This document shows, in pieces, positions 9,517 to 19,845 of a stretch of DNA of 64,000 bases. The notes beneath the pieces are model-generated. The model saw only the letters and a program-made list of their open reading frames with translations, had not been told where the DNA came from and ran no database searches. The position numbers and the translations under genes were made by a program. This DNA comes from Prochlorococcus sp. scB243_495K23 (GTDB lineage: Bacteria > Cyanobacteriota > Cyanobacteriia > PCC-6307 > Cyanobiaceae): the NCBI GenBank assembly GCA_000635495.1, contig JFLW01000001.1:248001-312000 (forward strand). Reading direction: 5' to 3'. The number at the start of each line of letters is the position of its first letter. Position 1 is the stretch's first letter.

Positions 9517-10092
9517 ATGAAAAATTTATTTTTAGCAAGTAAGAATAAAGGTAAAATTGAAGAATATAAGAAATTGCTTGCTGGAGTTAATTGTAAATTG
9601 TTACTCCAGCCAGAATCATTAGAAGTTGAAGAGGATGGACTGACATTTAGAGATAATGCAATTAAAAAAGCGAGTGAAGTTTCGAGAAAAACGAATAATT
9701 TTTCAATAGCAGATGATTCAGGAATTTGTATTGAAGCTCTAGGTGGTAAGCCTGGCATTTACTCATCAAGATATGCAGAAAATGATCAGAAGAGAATTGA
9801 ACGAGTTTTAAAAGAACTTGATGGAGTTCAAAATAGAAGTGCTTTCTTCATTGCAAATATTTGTGTTTGTTCCCCAAATGGTGAAGTTATTATTGAATCT
9901 GAGGCCAAATGTCATGGCAATATTATTTTAAACCCCAGAGGTAAAAGTGGTTTTGGGTATGATCCAATTTTTGAGGAAAGTTTTACCAGGTTAACTTTCG
10001 CAGAAATGAATAATGATATTAAAGACTCTTGTAGTCATAGAGGTAAAGCATTAAAAAAAATTATTCCAGATTTAATTGAAATTTTTTCTTAA
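9517..10092 (+). CDS. rdgB: XTP/dITP diphosphatase (HAM1/RdgB)
   Basis: I place the start at the ATG at 9517, which follows an AAGG ribosome-binding sequence and gives 191 residues. The N-terminus ASKNKGKIEEYKKLL is the HAM1 signature with the substrate-binding SxNxGK. The downstream DDSGICIEALGGKPG (residues about 67-81) carries the catalytic acidic pair, and SGFGYDPIF with the C-terminal SHRGKALKK completes the site. The enzyme removes deaminated purine nucleotides (dITP, XTP) from the nucleotide pool. It follows the phosphohexomutase gene immediately and ends 2 bases before a convergent carotenoid oxygenase gene. Confidence 0.93.
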   Translation: MKNLFLASKNKGKIEEYKKLLAGVNCKLLLQPESLEVEEDGLTFRDNAIKKASEVSRKTNNFSIADDSGICIEALGGKPGIYSSRYAENDQKRIERVLKELDGVQNRSAFFIANICVCSPNGEVIIESEAKCHGNIILNPRGKSGFGYDPIFEESFTRLTFAEMNNDIKDSCSHRGKALKKIIPDLIEIFS

Positions 10093-10094
10093 AT

Positions 10095-11579
10095 TCAATT
10101 AACCCATGATCCATGAAGGCCATGAGGAATTGAAATTGGTAATTCATAAACAGCTAATTCTTTTAAGTCTTTTGCGTCTAATATCACTAAATCGCTTCCT
10201 CTTCTTTCTCCGTTCCATAGAAGTATAAATAAAAATCCCTCATCTTCTTTTGAAGAGTTATCTGATGGAACCATAATTGGTTCACTTACAAATCCACTTG
10301 GACCTGCTGACCAATAAATTTCTTCCTTAGAATTTAAATTTATTTTTTTTATTGCTTGAAGTGGAGCGTTCCCCAGTTTTTGAGATGTACTTGCCATCCA
10401 ACTAAAAGTTGCTTTTAATCCTAAGTTTTTAGGATTAACAACAGCAAATTCACAACATTGTTCACTGAAAGTTTCGAGTTCACAAGTTTTTGTCTTTAGA
10501 TCGATAATTGATCTTTTCAGTTTTCCTTCTGGATATTTATCAAAGTCAATATCCCTAAAATTCTCGTCTGGACCAACTGATGGGAAATCATCATAAAAAA
10601 TACTATCTAATACGATTTTGGAATCTTTTTCAAATGCGTTTACATGATGAAAAACGAATCCTTCTGGAGCATCTATTGTTAAGGGAGGTTGTCCTCTAAA
10701 TAATCCACTTTCTCTGGGGATGATAAAAAACTTTGCCTTTTTATTTGGATTTGACTTTAGACATTGTGCTGCTCCTCTTTGACCCATTACAAATGGAAGA
10801 GGATTAAAATCAATAGCATTCTGTAAAAATATTGCCCAATTAGTTGTTATTGCGAAATCATGAAGGAATGCAAAGCCATTAAAGGTATCTTTTCTGTCAA
10901 AGATGAGCCCTCCAGAATTTGTACCAGCATTATCAAATTCCATTAATCTAATAGTACTTTTTGGCCCAGTTTGTACTCCAAAAGTCACTAAAAGTTCTGA
11001 AGATGCATTTGAGTTAAGGTCTGTTTTGGGATGAGCACTAAATGCTTCGTTAGGCTTGAGAACTCCTCTTAATGATGTTAAACCAATAGTCTCAAGACTA
11101 TCAGGATCCATTGCATGTGGACCTGCTGCTTCCCATAATGCGAGAATTTCATCTCCTAATTTAATGACATGTGTATTAGCGATATTCTTGAATTTTAGAT
11201 CTAATGCATTATTTAAAATTCCTCCATTTTTTTGTGTTCCAAAAACACCTCTATAAATAAATTTATTTATTTTTTCTTCTTCCAAATAGCCTTTAGTTTT
11301 AACAAATCTATTTGTTAAGAATGGCTGACCGTTTTCGAATTTTATGGATGTTATCATCCCATCACCATCAAATGGATGATGAACCCATTGTCCACCTCTC
11401 TCTAATATTCCTGGTCCATTTCTTAATAATGTTCCATTTAAATTTTTGATATTATTACCTTTGCTAATTTTTAGAGGCTCTTTAGTTAGCTCCTTTTCTA
11501 CATTTTGATAAGCACTTGACCAATCTTCTTTTTTAAAAATATTAAATTTATCAATTTTTTTATCTTGTAAATTAGTCAC
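10095..11579 (-). CDS. Carotenoid oxygenase (RPE65/CCD family)
   Basis: This 494-aa protein fits the retinal pigment epithelial membrane protein family, non-heme iron enzymes that cleave carotenoids or apocarotenoids. The four iron-binding histidines can be placed in FSAHPKTD, FLHDFAIT, FHHVNAFE and the C-terminal PHGLHGSWVN. The N-terminal segment LNGTLLRNGPG and GQWVHHPFDGDGMI are conserved family motifs. The cyanobacterial relative with a known structure cleaves apocarotenals to retinal; whether this protein makes retinal or another product is not decided here. The start is GTG at 11577-11579. The gene ends 2 bases from rdgB, in convergent orientation. Confidence 0.9.
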   Translation of the reverse strand: MTNLQDKKIDKFNIFKKEDWSSAYQNVEKELTKEPLKISKGNNIKNLNGTLLRNGPGILERGGQWVHHPFDGDGMITSIKFENGQPFLTNRFVKTKGYLEEEKINKFIYRGVFGTQKNGGILNNALDLKFKNIANTHVIKLGDEILALWEAAGPHAMDPDSLETIGLTSLRGVLKPNEAFSAHPKTDLNSNASSELLVTFGVQTGPKSTIRLMEFDNAGTNSGGLIFDRKDTFNGFAFLHDFAITTNWAIFLQNAIDFNPLPFVMGQRGAAQCLKSNPNKKAKFFIIPRESGLFRGQPPLTIDAPEGFVFHHVNAFEKDSKIVLDSIFYDDFPSVGPDENFRDIDFDKYPEGKLKRSIIDLKTKTCELETFSEQCCEFAVVNPKNLGLKATFSWMASTSQKLGNAPLQAIKKINLNSKEEIYWSAGPSGFVSEPIMVPSDNSSKEDEGFLFILLWNGERRGSDLVILDAKDLKELAVYELPISIPHGLHGSWVN

Positions 11580-11651
11580 AACAAAATAATCACTTCATCC
11601 ATCTTCGCCAAAATTCAACTGAATTGTGGCTGATTCGAAAAAATTTCTATT

Positions 11652-12257
11652 TTATTGTTTTTCTAACATTCCTTTACTGCTTGGAATTGAATCAGATCTT
11701 CTTGGATCTATCTCGGTAGCCATTCTCATTGCTCTTGAAAAAGCTTTAAAGCACGCCTCAACTATGTGATGTGAATTACTTCCTCGTATTTGATTAATAT
11801 GCAGTGTAATACCGCTGTTATTTACAAAGGCAATAAAAAATTCTCTTACTAGTTCAGTATCATAATTTCCTATTCTAGGGGCTTTTAATTGAAGATCATA
11901 AGATAGGTGCGGTCTACCAGAGCAGTCTAAAGTGACTTGAACTAATGCTTCATCTAATGGGGCAAAGAAATGTCCAAATCTGCTTATTCCTTTTCTTTCT
12001 CCCAAGGCTTTTGAAAATGCTTTGCCTAATGCGATTCCTACATCTTCATTTGTATGATGATCATCAATATGAGTATCTCCAATGGCTTTTATTTTTAAAT
12101 CGAACAAACCATGACTCGATATTTGATGAAGCATATGATCTAAGAATGGTATCCCGGTATCAATCTCAGAAATACCATTGCCATCTAAGTTTATAAATAC
12201 AGAAATATCGGTTTCATTCGTTTTTCTTTTTATTTCAGATTGCCTTAGAAATGACAT
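11652..12257 (-). CDS. hisB: Imidazoleglycerol-phosphate dehydratase
   Basis: This 201-aa protein is the stand-alone HisB dehydratase of histidine biosynthesis. The paired metal-binding motifs are evident: [17 protein letters not shown] near residues 62-78 and [17 protein letters not shown] near 160-176. [16 protein letters not shown] near residue 42 is also diagnostic. The ATG start at 12255-12257 gives standard length, and the phosphatase domain found in enterobacterial HisB is absent, as is usual in cyanobacteria. It follows fabI on the same strand with only 20 bases between them. Confidence 0.96.
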   Translation of the reverse strand: MSFLRQSEIKRKTNETDISVFINLDGNGISEIDTGIPFLDHMLHQISSHGLFDLKIKAIGDTHIDDHHTNEDVGIALGKAFSKALGERKGISRFGHFFAPLDEALVQVTLDCSGRPHLSYDLQLKAPRIGNYDTELVREFFIAFVNNSGITLHINQIRGSNSHHIVEACFKAFSRAMRMATEIDPRRSDSIPSSKGMLEKQ

Positions 12258-12277
12258 TTTTATACAAAAAACTTAGT

Positions 12278-13060
12278 TTACATTCCATTAATGCAGTAAC
12301 CCGCATCAACATAAATTGTTTGGCCTGAAATGCCGCTAGAGAGATCACTTAATAAAAAAGCAGCAGTATTACCTACTTCCGTTTGTGTGACCGTTCTGCG
12401 CAAAGGAGCTTTTTCTTCAACATTGTGAATCATATCTAAAATGCCACCTATAGCAGAACTCGCAAGTGTTCTTATGGGTCCAGCACTTATAGCATTAACT
12501 CTGACTTGTTTTTCTGGACCAAGTTCTGCAGAAAGATATCTGACAGAAGCCTCTAAAGCTGCTTTAGCAACTCCCATCACGTTGTAGTTAGGAATTGCCC
12601 TTTCTGATCCTAAATAAGTTAATGAGACAACGCCAGCACCATCACTAAAAAGTGGTTTTGCTGCTTTACATAAAGGTGCTAATGAATAAGCACTTATATT
12701 AAGAGCCCTATCAAAACCCTCTGAAGTGGTAGCACTATAATCTCCAATCAATTCGTCGCGTCCTGCAAATGCTAAGCAGTGAACTAATCCGTCAATTTGC
12801 CCCCAATTATTTTTTATATTTTGAAAGATTTCTTCTATTTGAGCTGGATTTTGAACATCAAGAGGCAAAAATAACGATGGGTTTAAAGGTTCCGTTAGTT
12901 CTCTAACTTTAGATTCGAATCTTCCCTTATCATCAGGCAAATATGTGATTCCAAGTTCTGCGCCAGCTTTTGAAAGTTGTTGAGCAATACCCCATGCTAT
13001 TGAACGATTGTTGGCAATTCCAGTAACAAGAATTTTTTTGCCAGTTAGATTTAGAAGCAT
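12278..13060 (-). CDS. fabI: Enoyl-[acyl-carrier-protein] reductase (NADH)
   Basis: I choose the ATG at 13058-13060 (MLLNLTGKK...), giving 260 aa; a longer open frame continues upstream but lacks family sequence. FabI reduces enoyl-ACP in the last step of fatty acid elongation. Evidence: the nucleotide-binding start KKILVTGIANNRSIAWGIA, typical of FabI rather than ordinary short-chain dehydrogenases, and the active site with Tyr and Lys in YNVMGVAKAALEASVRYL near residues 155-172. AISAGPIRTLASSAIG, DGLVHCLAFA and the C-terminal SGQTIYVDAGYCINGM also fit. It is transcribed toward hisB. Confidence 0.95.
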   Translation of the reverse strand: MLLNLTGKKILVTGIANNRSIAWGIAQQLSKAGAELGITYLPDDKGRFESKVRELTEPLNPSLFLPLDVQNPAQIEEIFQNIKNNWGQIDGLVHCLAFAGRDELIGDYSATTSEGFDRALNISAYSLAPLCKAAKPLFSDGAGVVSLTYLGSERAIPNYNVMGVAKAALEASVRYLSAELGPEKQVRVNAISAGPIRTLASSAIGGILDMIHNVEEKAPLRRTVTQTEVGNTAAFLLSDLSSGISGQTIYVDAGYCINGM

Positions 13061-13165
13061 TTTATTTACTATTTCTATATATTCTCCTATATAAAAGTAC
13101 CTATCTTTACGGATTACTGCAAAATATACAATAATTTTCAAATATGAAAGAATATTTAATTTAAA

Positions 13166-13759
13166 ATGGTTAGGACAAATTCTATGGTTTTGGAACTAGG
13201 TTTTCAATTGCCTAATTTCGAAATGTTAAATGCTAACTCTTCAAATAATGTATATTTTAACTCTCATAATCTAGATAATCGGCATTTACTTTTAATGTTT
13301 ATTTGTGCTCATTGCCCATTTGTTAAATATATTGAGAATCAAATTACCACCTTAAGTGAAGAAATTGAGAATACAGTTCAAACAGTTGCAATCTCTAGTA
13401 ATGATATTATCACTCATCCTTCAGATTCTCCTGAAAATTTGAGATTGCAAGCACATTCTCAGGGATGGAGTTTTCCTTATCTATATGATGAAAATCAAAA
13501 TTTTGCTAAGGAATTAAAAGCAGCTTGCACCCCAGATTTTTATCTTTTTTCAAATGAAGGGGATGGTGATTTTTTATTGTTTTATCATGGCCAATTAGAC
13601 GATAGTAGACCAGGTAATAATATCCCCCTGTCTGGAAAAGATTTGCGCTCTGCTGTAAAAGATTTGAATCAAGATAATTCTTATCCTTCAAATCAGATGC
13701 CTTCTTTAGGTTGCAATATTAAGTGGACTCCAGGTAAAGAACCAAGTTGGTTTAAATAA
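13166..13759 (+). CDS. Thioredoxin-like (AhpC/TSA-type) protein
   Basis: This 197-aa protein has a thioredoxin fold of the peroxiredoxin-like type often annotated as 'thioredoxin family protein'. A CxxC motif (FICAHCPFVKYIE) has cysteines at residues 47 and 50, and the conserved cis-proline region lies in CTPDFYLFS near residue 118. DENQNFAKELKAACTPDF resembles the AhpC/TSA family in this region. The downstream segment HGQLDDSRPGNN and the ending MPSLGCNIKW are typical of this uncharacterised cyanobacterial family. Its redox partner is unknown. A shorter start at the Met seven codons in (13184) is possible. The gene is divergent from fabI. Confidence 0.8.
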   Translation: MVRTNSMVLELGFQLPNFEMLNANSSNNVYFNSHNLDNRHLLLMFICAHCPFVKYIENQITTLSEEIENTVQTVAISSNDIITHPSDSPENLRLQAHSQGWSFPYLYDENQNFAKELKAACTPDFYLFSNEGDGDFLLFYHGQLDDSRPGNNIPLSGKDLRSAVKDLNQDNSYPSNQMPSLGCNIKWTPGKEPSWFK

Positions 13760-13812
13760 ATTAAAATTTTTATTTACCCATAGAAATATGGTTTAGGGTT
13801 AATATATTCACT

Positions 13813-15018
13813 ATGCATATACCTCCATTTACTTTAAATAGGCAGTACCAAGAAATTGGCTTAGAAATTGAGGGTGAGGTTTCTAAAGTTTTAAAAGGGG
13901 GGCAGTATATTGGAGGACAAGAAATTGCTAAATTTGAGGAGAGTTTTTCTAATCTGATTGGTGTGGAAAATACTATTGGATGTAATAGTGGAACTGATGC
14001 TTTAGTATTAGCTTTGCGCGCACTAGACATTGGTGTGGGTGATGAAGTAATTACCTCATCTTTTAGCTTTTTTGCGACTGCAGAGGCTATTAGTGCAGTT
14101 GGTGCTAATCCAGTTTTGGTAGATATAGATCCAGAAACTTATCTCATTAATATTGAACTAATAGAACAAGAAATAAATCCTAATACCAAGGCAATTATGC
14201 CAGTTCATCTATTCGGGAATGCAGTGAATATGACCTCAATAAAATCTTTGGCCAACAAATATGACTTAAAAGTTATAGAAGATTGTGCTCAGGCAACATG
14301 CACAATGTGGGAAAATTTCAAAGTTGGTAGTATCGGTGATATAGGTTGTTTTAGCTTTTTCCCTACTAAAAATTTAGGAGCTGCTGGAGATGGTGGAGCA
14401 GTAACAACTTCAGATCAGATGATTGCCAAAAAAATTAGAGAATTGGCTGTTCATGGCAGTCCAATAAGATATCACCATACCCAAATTGGATATAACAGCA
14501 GACTTGATACCATTCAAGCTGCCATTTTAAACATTAAAATTAAATATATTTCTAAGTGGATTAATAATCGCCAAAAAATTGCTAAAAATTACCTCGATTT
14601 ATTAGAAAAAAATCCATTTATTAGTTTTCCAAAAATTAGCTCTGATTCAATTTCACATTCTTGGAATCAATTTGTCATCAAATTAAGAAACGATAAATAT
14701 TGTTTAAATGAAGATTTTTCAAATATATTTGATAGTGATTGCAAAAAATACTATTCCTTAAGGAATTTGGTAAAACAACAACTTTTTGAAAAAGGTATCA
14801 ATTCAATTATTTATTATCCAATTCCAATACACGCACAAATAGCATACAAAAATAAAAATTTTTCTAGAAAAAAACTCATAAATACAGAGAGAATTTGTAC
14901 AGAAGTTCTTAGTCTTCCGATGTTTCCTGAAATTTCTTATGAAGAGCAAGTTTATGTAGCAGAAAATTTAAATAAAGTTTTAAAGAATTGTATTGAGGAA
15001 ATTCAAATTTCAGCATAA
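13813..15018 (+). CDS. DegT/DnrJ/EryC1-family aminotransferase
   Basis: This 401-aa protein is a PLP-dependent sugar aminotransferase of the DegT/DnrJ/EryC1 family, which makes amino sugars for surface polysaccharides. The PLP lysine lies in FSFFPTKNLGAAGDGGA near residues 179-195, preceded by IEDCAQATC with the cofactor-binding Asp. GCNSGTDALVLALRAL near residue 57 binds the phosphate. Members can also be regulators or dehydratases, but all catalytic residues are kept here. The substrate cannot be identified, and no sugar-nucleotide cluster surrounds it. Its last 16 bases overlap the convergent photolyase gene. Confidence 0.9.
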   Translation: MHIPPFTLNRQYQEIGLEIEGEVSKVLKGGQYIGGQEIAKFEESFSNLIGVENTIGCNSGTDALVLALRALDIGVGDEVITSSFSFFATAEAISAVGANPVLVDIDPETYLINIELIEQEINPNTKAIMPVHLFGNAVNMTSIKSLANKYDLKVIEDCAQATCTMWENFKVGSIGDIGCFSFFPTKNLGAAGDGGAVTTSDQMIAKKIRELAVHGSPIRYHHTQIGYNSRLDTIQAAILNIKIKYISKWINNRQKIAKNYLDLLEKNPFISFPKISSDSISHSWNQFVIKLRNDKYCLNEDFSNIFDSDCKKYYSLRNLVKQQLFEKGINSIIYYPIPIHAQIAYKNKNFSRKKLINTERICTEVLSLPMFPEISYEEQVYVAENLNKVLKNCIEEIQISA

Positions 15019-16439
15019 AGTGATTTGAATAATCTTTGTTGTATGTTGTGATTGACAATAGGGCTGGAATAATTATTTTTTTCTAAATTTGATATCTCCC
15101 CATTTAATAATTCTGAATTTGATACTTTAGATAATTCAGGAATCCAATATTTTATATATTCGCAAATAGGATCAAATTTTTTTGCTTGGGTATATGGATT
15201 AAAAATTCTAAGTGGTTTTGGGTCCATACCACTACTGGCACTCCACTGCCATCCCCCATTATTGGCAGCTAAGTCTCCATCAACCAACGTCTCCATAAAT
15301 TTTTTCTCACCCATTTGCCAATTGCATATAAGATCTTTTACCAGAAATGAAGCCACTATCATCCTACATCTGTTATGCATCCAGCCAGTACTATTTAGTT
15401 GACGCATTGCAGCATCAACTATAGGTACTCCGGTCTCTCCGTTGCTCCAATGTTGAAACCATTCATTATTGTTTTGCCATTGAAAGTGATCCCATTTTTT
15501 TCTATATGGACCTTTCTCTAGCTCTGGGAAATGGAATAAGCAATGTTGATAAAATTCACGCCAAACAAGTTCTTTTTGCCAAGTTTCAATTGATAGGTAA
15601 TTTTCTTGATTTGTAAAATCTGAATTTAAATTTAATGTGGCGTTCCAAACTTTTCTAATGCTGATGGTGCCGAATCTTAGAGAAGCACTTAAAAATGATG
15701 TTCCATTATGGGAAGGAAAATCTCTTGCAGAATTATAAGAATATATTTTTTTTTCGTTAATGAAGTTTTCTAATAATGTTTCGGCAGCATTTTCTCCAGG
15801 TCTACATGGACAAATATTCGAACCAGGAAATTTAATATTTTTGATAAATTTCTCTAGAACCGAATCAGATGAATTTATTGCTTTATTTTCTTTGAGTTTA
15901 TTATCTATATCTTTAAACTGGAAAACAACTTTATCTTGGTCATATGAACCTAATAAATTCATTTTTGATTTAAGGTTTTTATAAAAAGGTCCATAAACTG
16001 AATAAGGATTGTTATTTCCTGAAAATATTTTTAAAGGTTCTAACAATAGGTGATCCCAAGTTTCAATAACTTGAACATTTTGTTCTTTTAAATTTTTTTT
16101 TATTTGTAAATCGCGATTAATCTCATAAGGTTCAATTGATCTATTCCAAAAAACAAATTTAGCATCTATTTTCTTTGCTAATTGAGGAATTATTAATAAC
16201 GGATCTCCTTCTTCCATAACTAATCTACTACCCATTTTTTTCCAATTATTTCCTAATTCTTGAAGCGAATTTCCTAGAAACCAAGCTCTTGAATTCGAAT
16301 TGAAATCGTGTGAGTAATTTTTATCAAATACATAAGTTGAAGTAATAGCATTTGAAAATGAAAATGCTCTGATTAAAGCTTGATTATCAAATATTCTTAA
16401 ATCCTTTCTATGCCAAAAAAGTATTCTTGGATTATTCAT
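15003..16439 (-). CDS. phrA: Deoxyribodipyrimidine photolyase (class I CPD type)
   Basis: This 478-aa protein matches class I DNA photolyases, which split UV-induced cyclobutane dimers using light and FAD. The N-terminal antenna domain starts with ILFWHRKDLRIFDNQAL. The FAD domain has TSFLSASLRFGTIS, TWQKELVWREFYQHCL near 290-305, WMHNRCRMIVASFLVKDL near 350-368, and ANNGGWQWSASSGMDPKPLRIFN near 395-417 (Trp residues of the electron-transfer chain). Whether the antenna chromophore is 8-HDF, as in some cyanobacteria, or a folate is not shown. Its ATG overlaps the stop of the upstream NUDIX gene by four bases (ATGA), so the two are translationally coupled. Confidence 0.95.
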   Translation of the reverse strand: MNNPRILFWHRKDLRIFDNQALIRAFSFSNAITSTYVFDKNYSHDFNSNSRAWFLGNSLQELGNNWKKMGSRLVMEEGDPLLIIPQLAKKIDAKFVFWNRSIEPYEINRDLQIKKNLKEQNVQVIETWDHLLLEPLKIFSGNNNPYSVYGPFYKNLKSKMNLLGSYDQDKVVFQFKDIDNKLKENKAINSSDSVLEKFIKNIKFPGSNICPCRPGENAAETLLENFINEKKIYSYNSARDFPSHNGTSFLSASLRFGTISIRKVWNATLNLNSDFTNQENYLSIETWQKELVWREFYQHCLFHFPELEKGPYRKKWDHFQWQNNNEWFQHWSNGETGVPIVDAAMRQLNSTGWMHNRCRMIVASFLVKDLICNWQMGEKKFMETLVDGDLAANNGGWQWSASSGMDPKPLRIFNPYTQAKKFDPICEYIKYWIPELSKVSNSELLNGEISNLEKNNYSSPIVNHNIQQRLFKSLYAEI

Positions 16440-16999
16440 AATTTATCTAAAAATTGTTTTGCTCTAAACCAGGCAGTAACAGTTTTAGCATCAAGTATTT
16501 CATCTCCACTGGAGATAAGGTTATCTAGTTCTTCGGGATCCATCATTAATACTTCTATATCTTCATCTAAATCTCCTTTAACCTCGGAATTTAATTTGCT
16601 TAACTCTCGAGCAAGAAATAAATGAATCACTTCATCTGAATATCCAGGAGCATTAACTAGAGATCCTAGTCTATCCCATTTTTCTGCACTAAATCCAGTC
16701 TCTTCTTGAATTTCTCTTTTTATTGAATTAATAGGTGTTTCGCCTATTTCTAACGTACCAGCTGGGAATTCTAATAAATACCTTGATACTGCAAATCTAT
16801 ATTGACGTAGAAGTATAACTTTATTATCAGCTGTAATTGGCACTGCTAATGCAGCATTAGGGAATATTATTTGACCATATTCGCCTTCGTGTCCATTAGG
16901 AAGTTGAATTCTATTTATTTCAAATCTAAATTTCTTTGTTTTCAACTCAGATATTCTTTCTTTAATAATTGATTTTTTGGAATAAAGATTATTACTCAT
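16436..16999 (-). CDS. NUDIX hydrolase, ADP-ribose pyrophosphatase type
   Basis: I place the start at the ATG at 16997-16999 (MSNNLYSKKS), giving 187 aa; the frame is open upstream but that part overlaps folK and has no family sequence. The NUDIX box is complete: GTLEIGETPINSIKREIQEETGF, with G, E and the REIQEETG core in register. ILLRQYRFAV before it and PGYSDEVIHLFLA after it are typical of ADP-ribose pyrophosphatases. The likely substrate is ADP-ribose or another ADP-sugar. The gene is coupled to the photolyase gene by the ATGA overlap and follows folK on the same strand. Confidence 0.88.
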   Translation of the reverse strand: MSNNLYSKKSIIKERISELKTKKFRFEINRIQLPNGHEGEYGQIIFPNAALAVPITADNKVILLRQYRFAVSRYLLEFPAGTLEIGETPINSIKREIQEETGFSAEKWDRLGSLVNAPGYSDEVIHLFLARELSKLNSEVKGDLDEDIEVLMMDPEELDNLISSGDEILDAKTVTAWFRAKQFLDKL

Positions 17000-17045
17000 T
17001 ACTGTAAATAAAAAAATCCTAACAGTTATTTTTTGGTTTTGTAAA

Positions 17046-17624
17046 TCATTTAATAGACCATTTTGGGTCGTCAAACTTTTTGATTTTTTGGCTTCTGCTT
17101 AAGATTTCAGATAGTGGTGTGATAACGAAATTACGATTCATAAATCTAGGGTGAGGTAATGTTAATTCCTCGTCAACTGTATGAAAATCTTCCCACCAAA
17201 GAATATCTAAATCGAGACATCTTGATAGCCATTTCTTACCCTTTGGCGTCTCTTCTCGTCCGAAAAATCTCTCTAACTTTTTTAGCTCTTTTAAAAGTAA
17301 TTTCGCGTTTTTATTTGATGGTTTAGGGAAAGAATTACTTTTTATAAGTAATAGAGTATTTAAATAATTTGGCTGCTCATTTTCAACACCATGAGGTAAT
17401 GTCTCATAAATTGAAGACCAAAAAAAGTTTGCATGAAATTCGCTTTTCTCTTCTTTTTTTTCGTTGGAATTATCTCCCCAGTCATTAATTATTTCCTCTA
17501 TTTTTGGTTTGCAAATTAATAGTGAATCGAGAGGGCTTCCGAATTTACTATCAATATTTGCTCCGAGGGATATACATAGTCCATTTTTGATATTAAGATT
17601 TGATAATTCCACTACAAAAAACAA
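17046..17624 (-). CDS. folK: 2-amino-4-hydroxy-6-hydroxymethyldihydropteridine pyrophosphokinase
   Basis: This protein of up to 192 aa matches HPPK, which pyrophosphorylates 6-hydroxymethyl-dihydropterin in folate synthesis. It begins with the family [17 protein letters not shown]. The catalytic region shows [20 protein letters not shown] followed by the metal-binding aspartates [10 protein letters not shown] near residues 140-148, and ends with [17 protein letters not shown]. The start is uncertain: TTG at 17622-17624 or GTG at 17610-17612; no ATG is available. It heads a folK-NUDIX-photolyase run in one direction and is divergent from chlD. Confidence 0.92.
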   Translation of the reverse strand: MFFVVELSNLNIKNGLCISLGANIDSKFGSPLDSLLICKPKIEEIINDWGDNSNEKKEEKSEFHANFFWSSIYETLPHGVENEQPNYLNTLLLIKSNSFPKPSNKNAKLLLKELKKLERFFGREETPKGKKWLSRCLDLDILWWEDFHTVDEELTLPHPRFMNRNFVITPLSEILSRSQKIKKFDDPKWSIK

Positions 17625-17660
17625 AGTTGTTGGATAAATTCTATATCAGGCATTTTTAAA

Positions 17661-19838
17661 GTGATTTTGAACCCCGAGTTAAAAGAAAAAGGTGAAATAA
17701 AAGATTTAATGAAGTCGAAGGATTCTTTTAGAGCTTTCCCTTTGGCCGCAATTACCGGTCATAGCTTATTGAAATTATCTTTACTTTTAGCAGCAGTTGA
17801 TCCTAGTTTAGGGGGAGTGATTATTGCTGGCGGGAGAGGTACTGGCAAGTCAGTATTAGCAAGGGGTTTACATACTTTACTTCCTCCAATAGAAGTATTA
17901 GATAATGAATTAATATTGGAAAAGCTAACTGAGAAAAATAGTGGAACTTCATTAAGACCTATTGGTAGGAACCTAGATCCAGATAAACCAGAGGAATGGG
18001 ATATTAGTACTAATAAATTGTTGGGGGAGGTAATTGGAAGTGATTATTTGAATCAAATTGAAGAAATTCCGAAAAAAGTAAGAGAGGCTCCATTTATTCA
18101 AGTTCCCATTGGCATAACTGAAGATAGGCTTGTTGGATCAATTGACGTTGCTGCATCATTAAGTACGGGGGAACAAGTTTTTCAACCCGGAATTTTAGCA
18201 GAGGCTCATAGAGGTGTTCTTTATGTAGACGATATAAATTTATTGGATGATGGCATTGTAAATTTAATTCTTGAAGCAACGGGAAGAGAGAAAAATAATA
18301 TTGAAAGAGATGGTTTAAGCCTTTCTCATCCTTGTAAGTCACTTTTAATAGCAACTTATAATCCTGAAGAAGGTGCTCTAAGAGATCATGTTTTAGATCG
18401 TTTTGCCATTGTGCTTTCCGCAGATCAATCTATTGATAATGCACAAAGAGTTGAGATAACAAAATCTGTTTTATCACACGCAGAAAATAATATTAAATTT
18501 TCAGAAAAATGGTCTGAAGAATCTGATAATTTATCCACTCAATTAATTTTGGCAAGGCAATGGTTAAAGGATGTCAAGATAACAAAAGAACAAATAACCT
18601 ATTTAGTGAATGAAGCTCTTAGAGGAGGAGTAGAAGGGCATAGGTCAGAATTATTTGCAGTAAAAGTTGCAAAGGCTAATGCAGCTCTTCGAGGCGATGA
18701 GAATGTAAATTCTGAAGACCTAAAAGTCGCAGTTAGGTTAGTTATTCTCCCACGAGCAATGCAAATCCCTCCAGAAGATGATGATATTCAACCCCCCCCT
18801 CCAGAGGATCAGAGTCCCCCACCTCCACCTCAATCAAACAATGAAGAGTCTGAACCTCAGTCTGATGAAAATGATGATGCGCAAGACCAAGAACAAGAAG
18901 AAGATAATTCTGATGGAGAAGAAGAATCTACTCCCGAAATCCCTGAAGAATTTATTTTAGATCCTGAGGTATGTATGGTTGATCCTGATTTATTACTTTT
19001 TTCATCAGCCAAAGCAAAAGCAGGTAATAGTGGAAGTAGATCAGTAATATTTAGTGACAGTAGGGGAAGATATGTAAAACCTATTATCCCAAGAGGTAAG
19101 GTAAAAAGAATTGCTGTAGATGCGACTTTGCGAGCTGCAGCTCCTTATCAAAAATCACGAAGATTACGAAACCCTAATAAATCAATAGTTATTGAAGAGA
19201 ATGATTTTAGGGCAAAACTGCTACAAAAAAAGGCGGGTGCTTTAGTCATTTTTCTTGTTGATGCAAGTGGTTCTATGGCTCTTAATAGAATGCAAAGTGC
19301 TAAAGGTGCAGTTATCAGACTTTTGACAGAGGCATATGAGAATAGAGATGAAGTTGCCCTGATTCCTTTTAGAGGAAATCAGGCAGAAGTTCTTTTGCCT
19401 CCAACAAGATCGATAACTGCAGCGAAAAGAAGGCTAGAAACAATGCCTTGCGGAGGTGGATCGCCTTTAGCTCATGGACTAACGCAATCAGCAAAAGTAG
19501 CAAAAAATGCCCTCTCTACTGGAGATATAGGTCAAGTTATTGTTGTTGGAATTACCGATGGAAGAGGTAATGTTCCATTAGGATTGTCTCTCGGACAAAA
19601 TGAAGTTGAAGAAAACGAAAATACAAATGCAAATTTAAAGCAAGAGGTTCTTGATATTGCAGCAAAATATCCCATGCTTGGGATAAAACTTTTGATAATA
19701 GATACAGAAAGAAAATTTATTGCAAGTGGATTTGGTAAAGAATTAGCTGAAGCAGCTCAAGGGAAATATGTTCAACTTCCAAAAGCTACAGATAAAGCAA
19801 TCGCAGCTATGGCTCTAAATGCTATAAATGAATTTTAA
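17661..19838 (+). CDS. chlD: Magnesium chelatase subunit D
   Basis: This 725-aa protein is ChlD, the scaffold subunit of Mg-chelatase that inserts Mg2+ into protoporphyrin IX at the start of the chlorophyll branch. It has the usual three parts. An AAA+-like domain carries [14 protein letters not shown] near residue 57 and the Walker-B-like [16 protein letters not shown] low-complexity linker is rich in Pro and then Asp/Glu (residues about 370-435). A C-terminal von Willebrand A domain has the MIDAS motif [12 protein letters not shown] near residue 534. The start is GTG at 17661. It is divergent from folK, and ChlI and ChlH must lie elsewhere. Confidence 0.96.
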   Translation: MILNPELKEKGEIKDLMKSKDSFRAFPLAAITGHSLLKLSLLLAAVDPSLGGVIIAGGRGTGKSVLARGLHTLLPPIEVLDNELILEKLTEKNSGTSLRPIGRNLDPDKPEEWDISTNKLLGEVIGSDYLNQIEEIPKKVREAPFIQVPIGITEDRLVGSIDVAASLSTGEQVFQPGILAEAHRGVLYVDDINLLDDGIVNLILEATGREKNNIERDGLSLSHPCKSLLIATYNPEEGALRDHVLDRFAIVLSADQSIDNAQRVEITKSVLSHAENNIKFSEKWSEESDNLSTQLILARQWLKDVKITKEQITYLVNEALRGGVEGHRSELFAVKVAKANAALRGDENVNSEDLKVAVRLVILPRAMQIPPEDDDIQPPPPEDQSPPPPPQSNNEESEPQSDENDDAQDQEQEEDNSDGEEESTPEIPEEFILDPEVCMVDPDLLLFSSAKAKAGNSGSRSVIFSDSRGRYVKPIIPRGKVKRIAVDATLRAAAPYQKSRRLRNPNKSIVIEENDFRAKLLQKKAGALVIFLVDASGSMALNRMQSAKGAVIRLLTEAYENRDEVALIPFRGNQAEVLLPPTRSITAAKRRLETMPCGGGSPLAHGLTQSAKVAKNALSTGDIGQVIVVGITDGRGNVPLGLSLGQNEVEENENTNANLKQEVLDIAAKYPMLGIKLLIIDTERKFIASGFGKELAEAAQGKYVQLPKATDKAIAAMALNAINEF

Positions 19839-19845
19839 ATATTTC

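Noticed and set aside
18778..18960. 60-aa frame inside chlD
   Set aside because: It arises from the low-complexity Pro/Asp/Glu linker of ChlD read in another frame.
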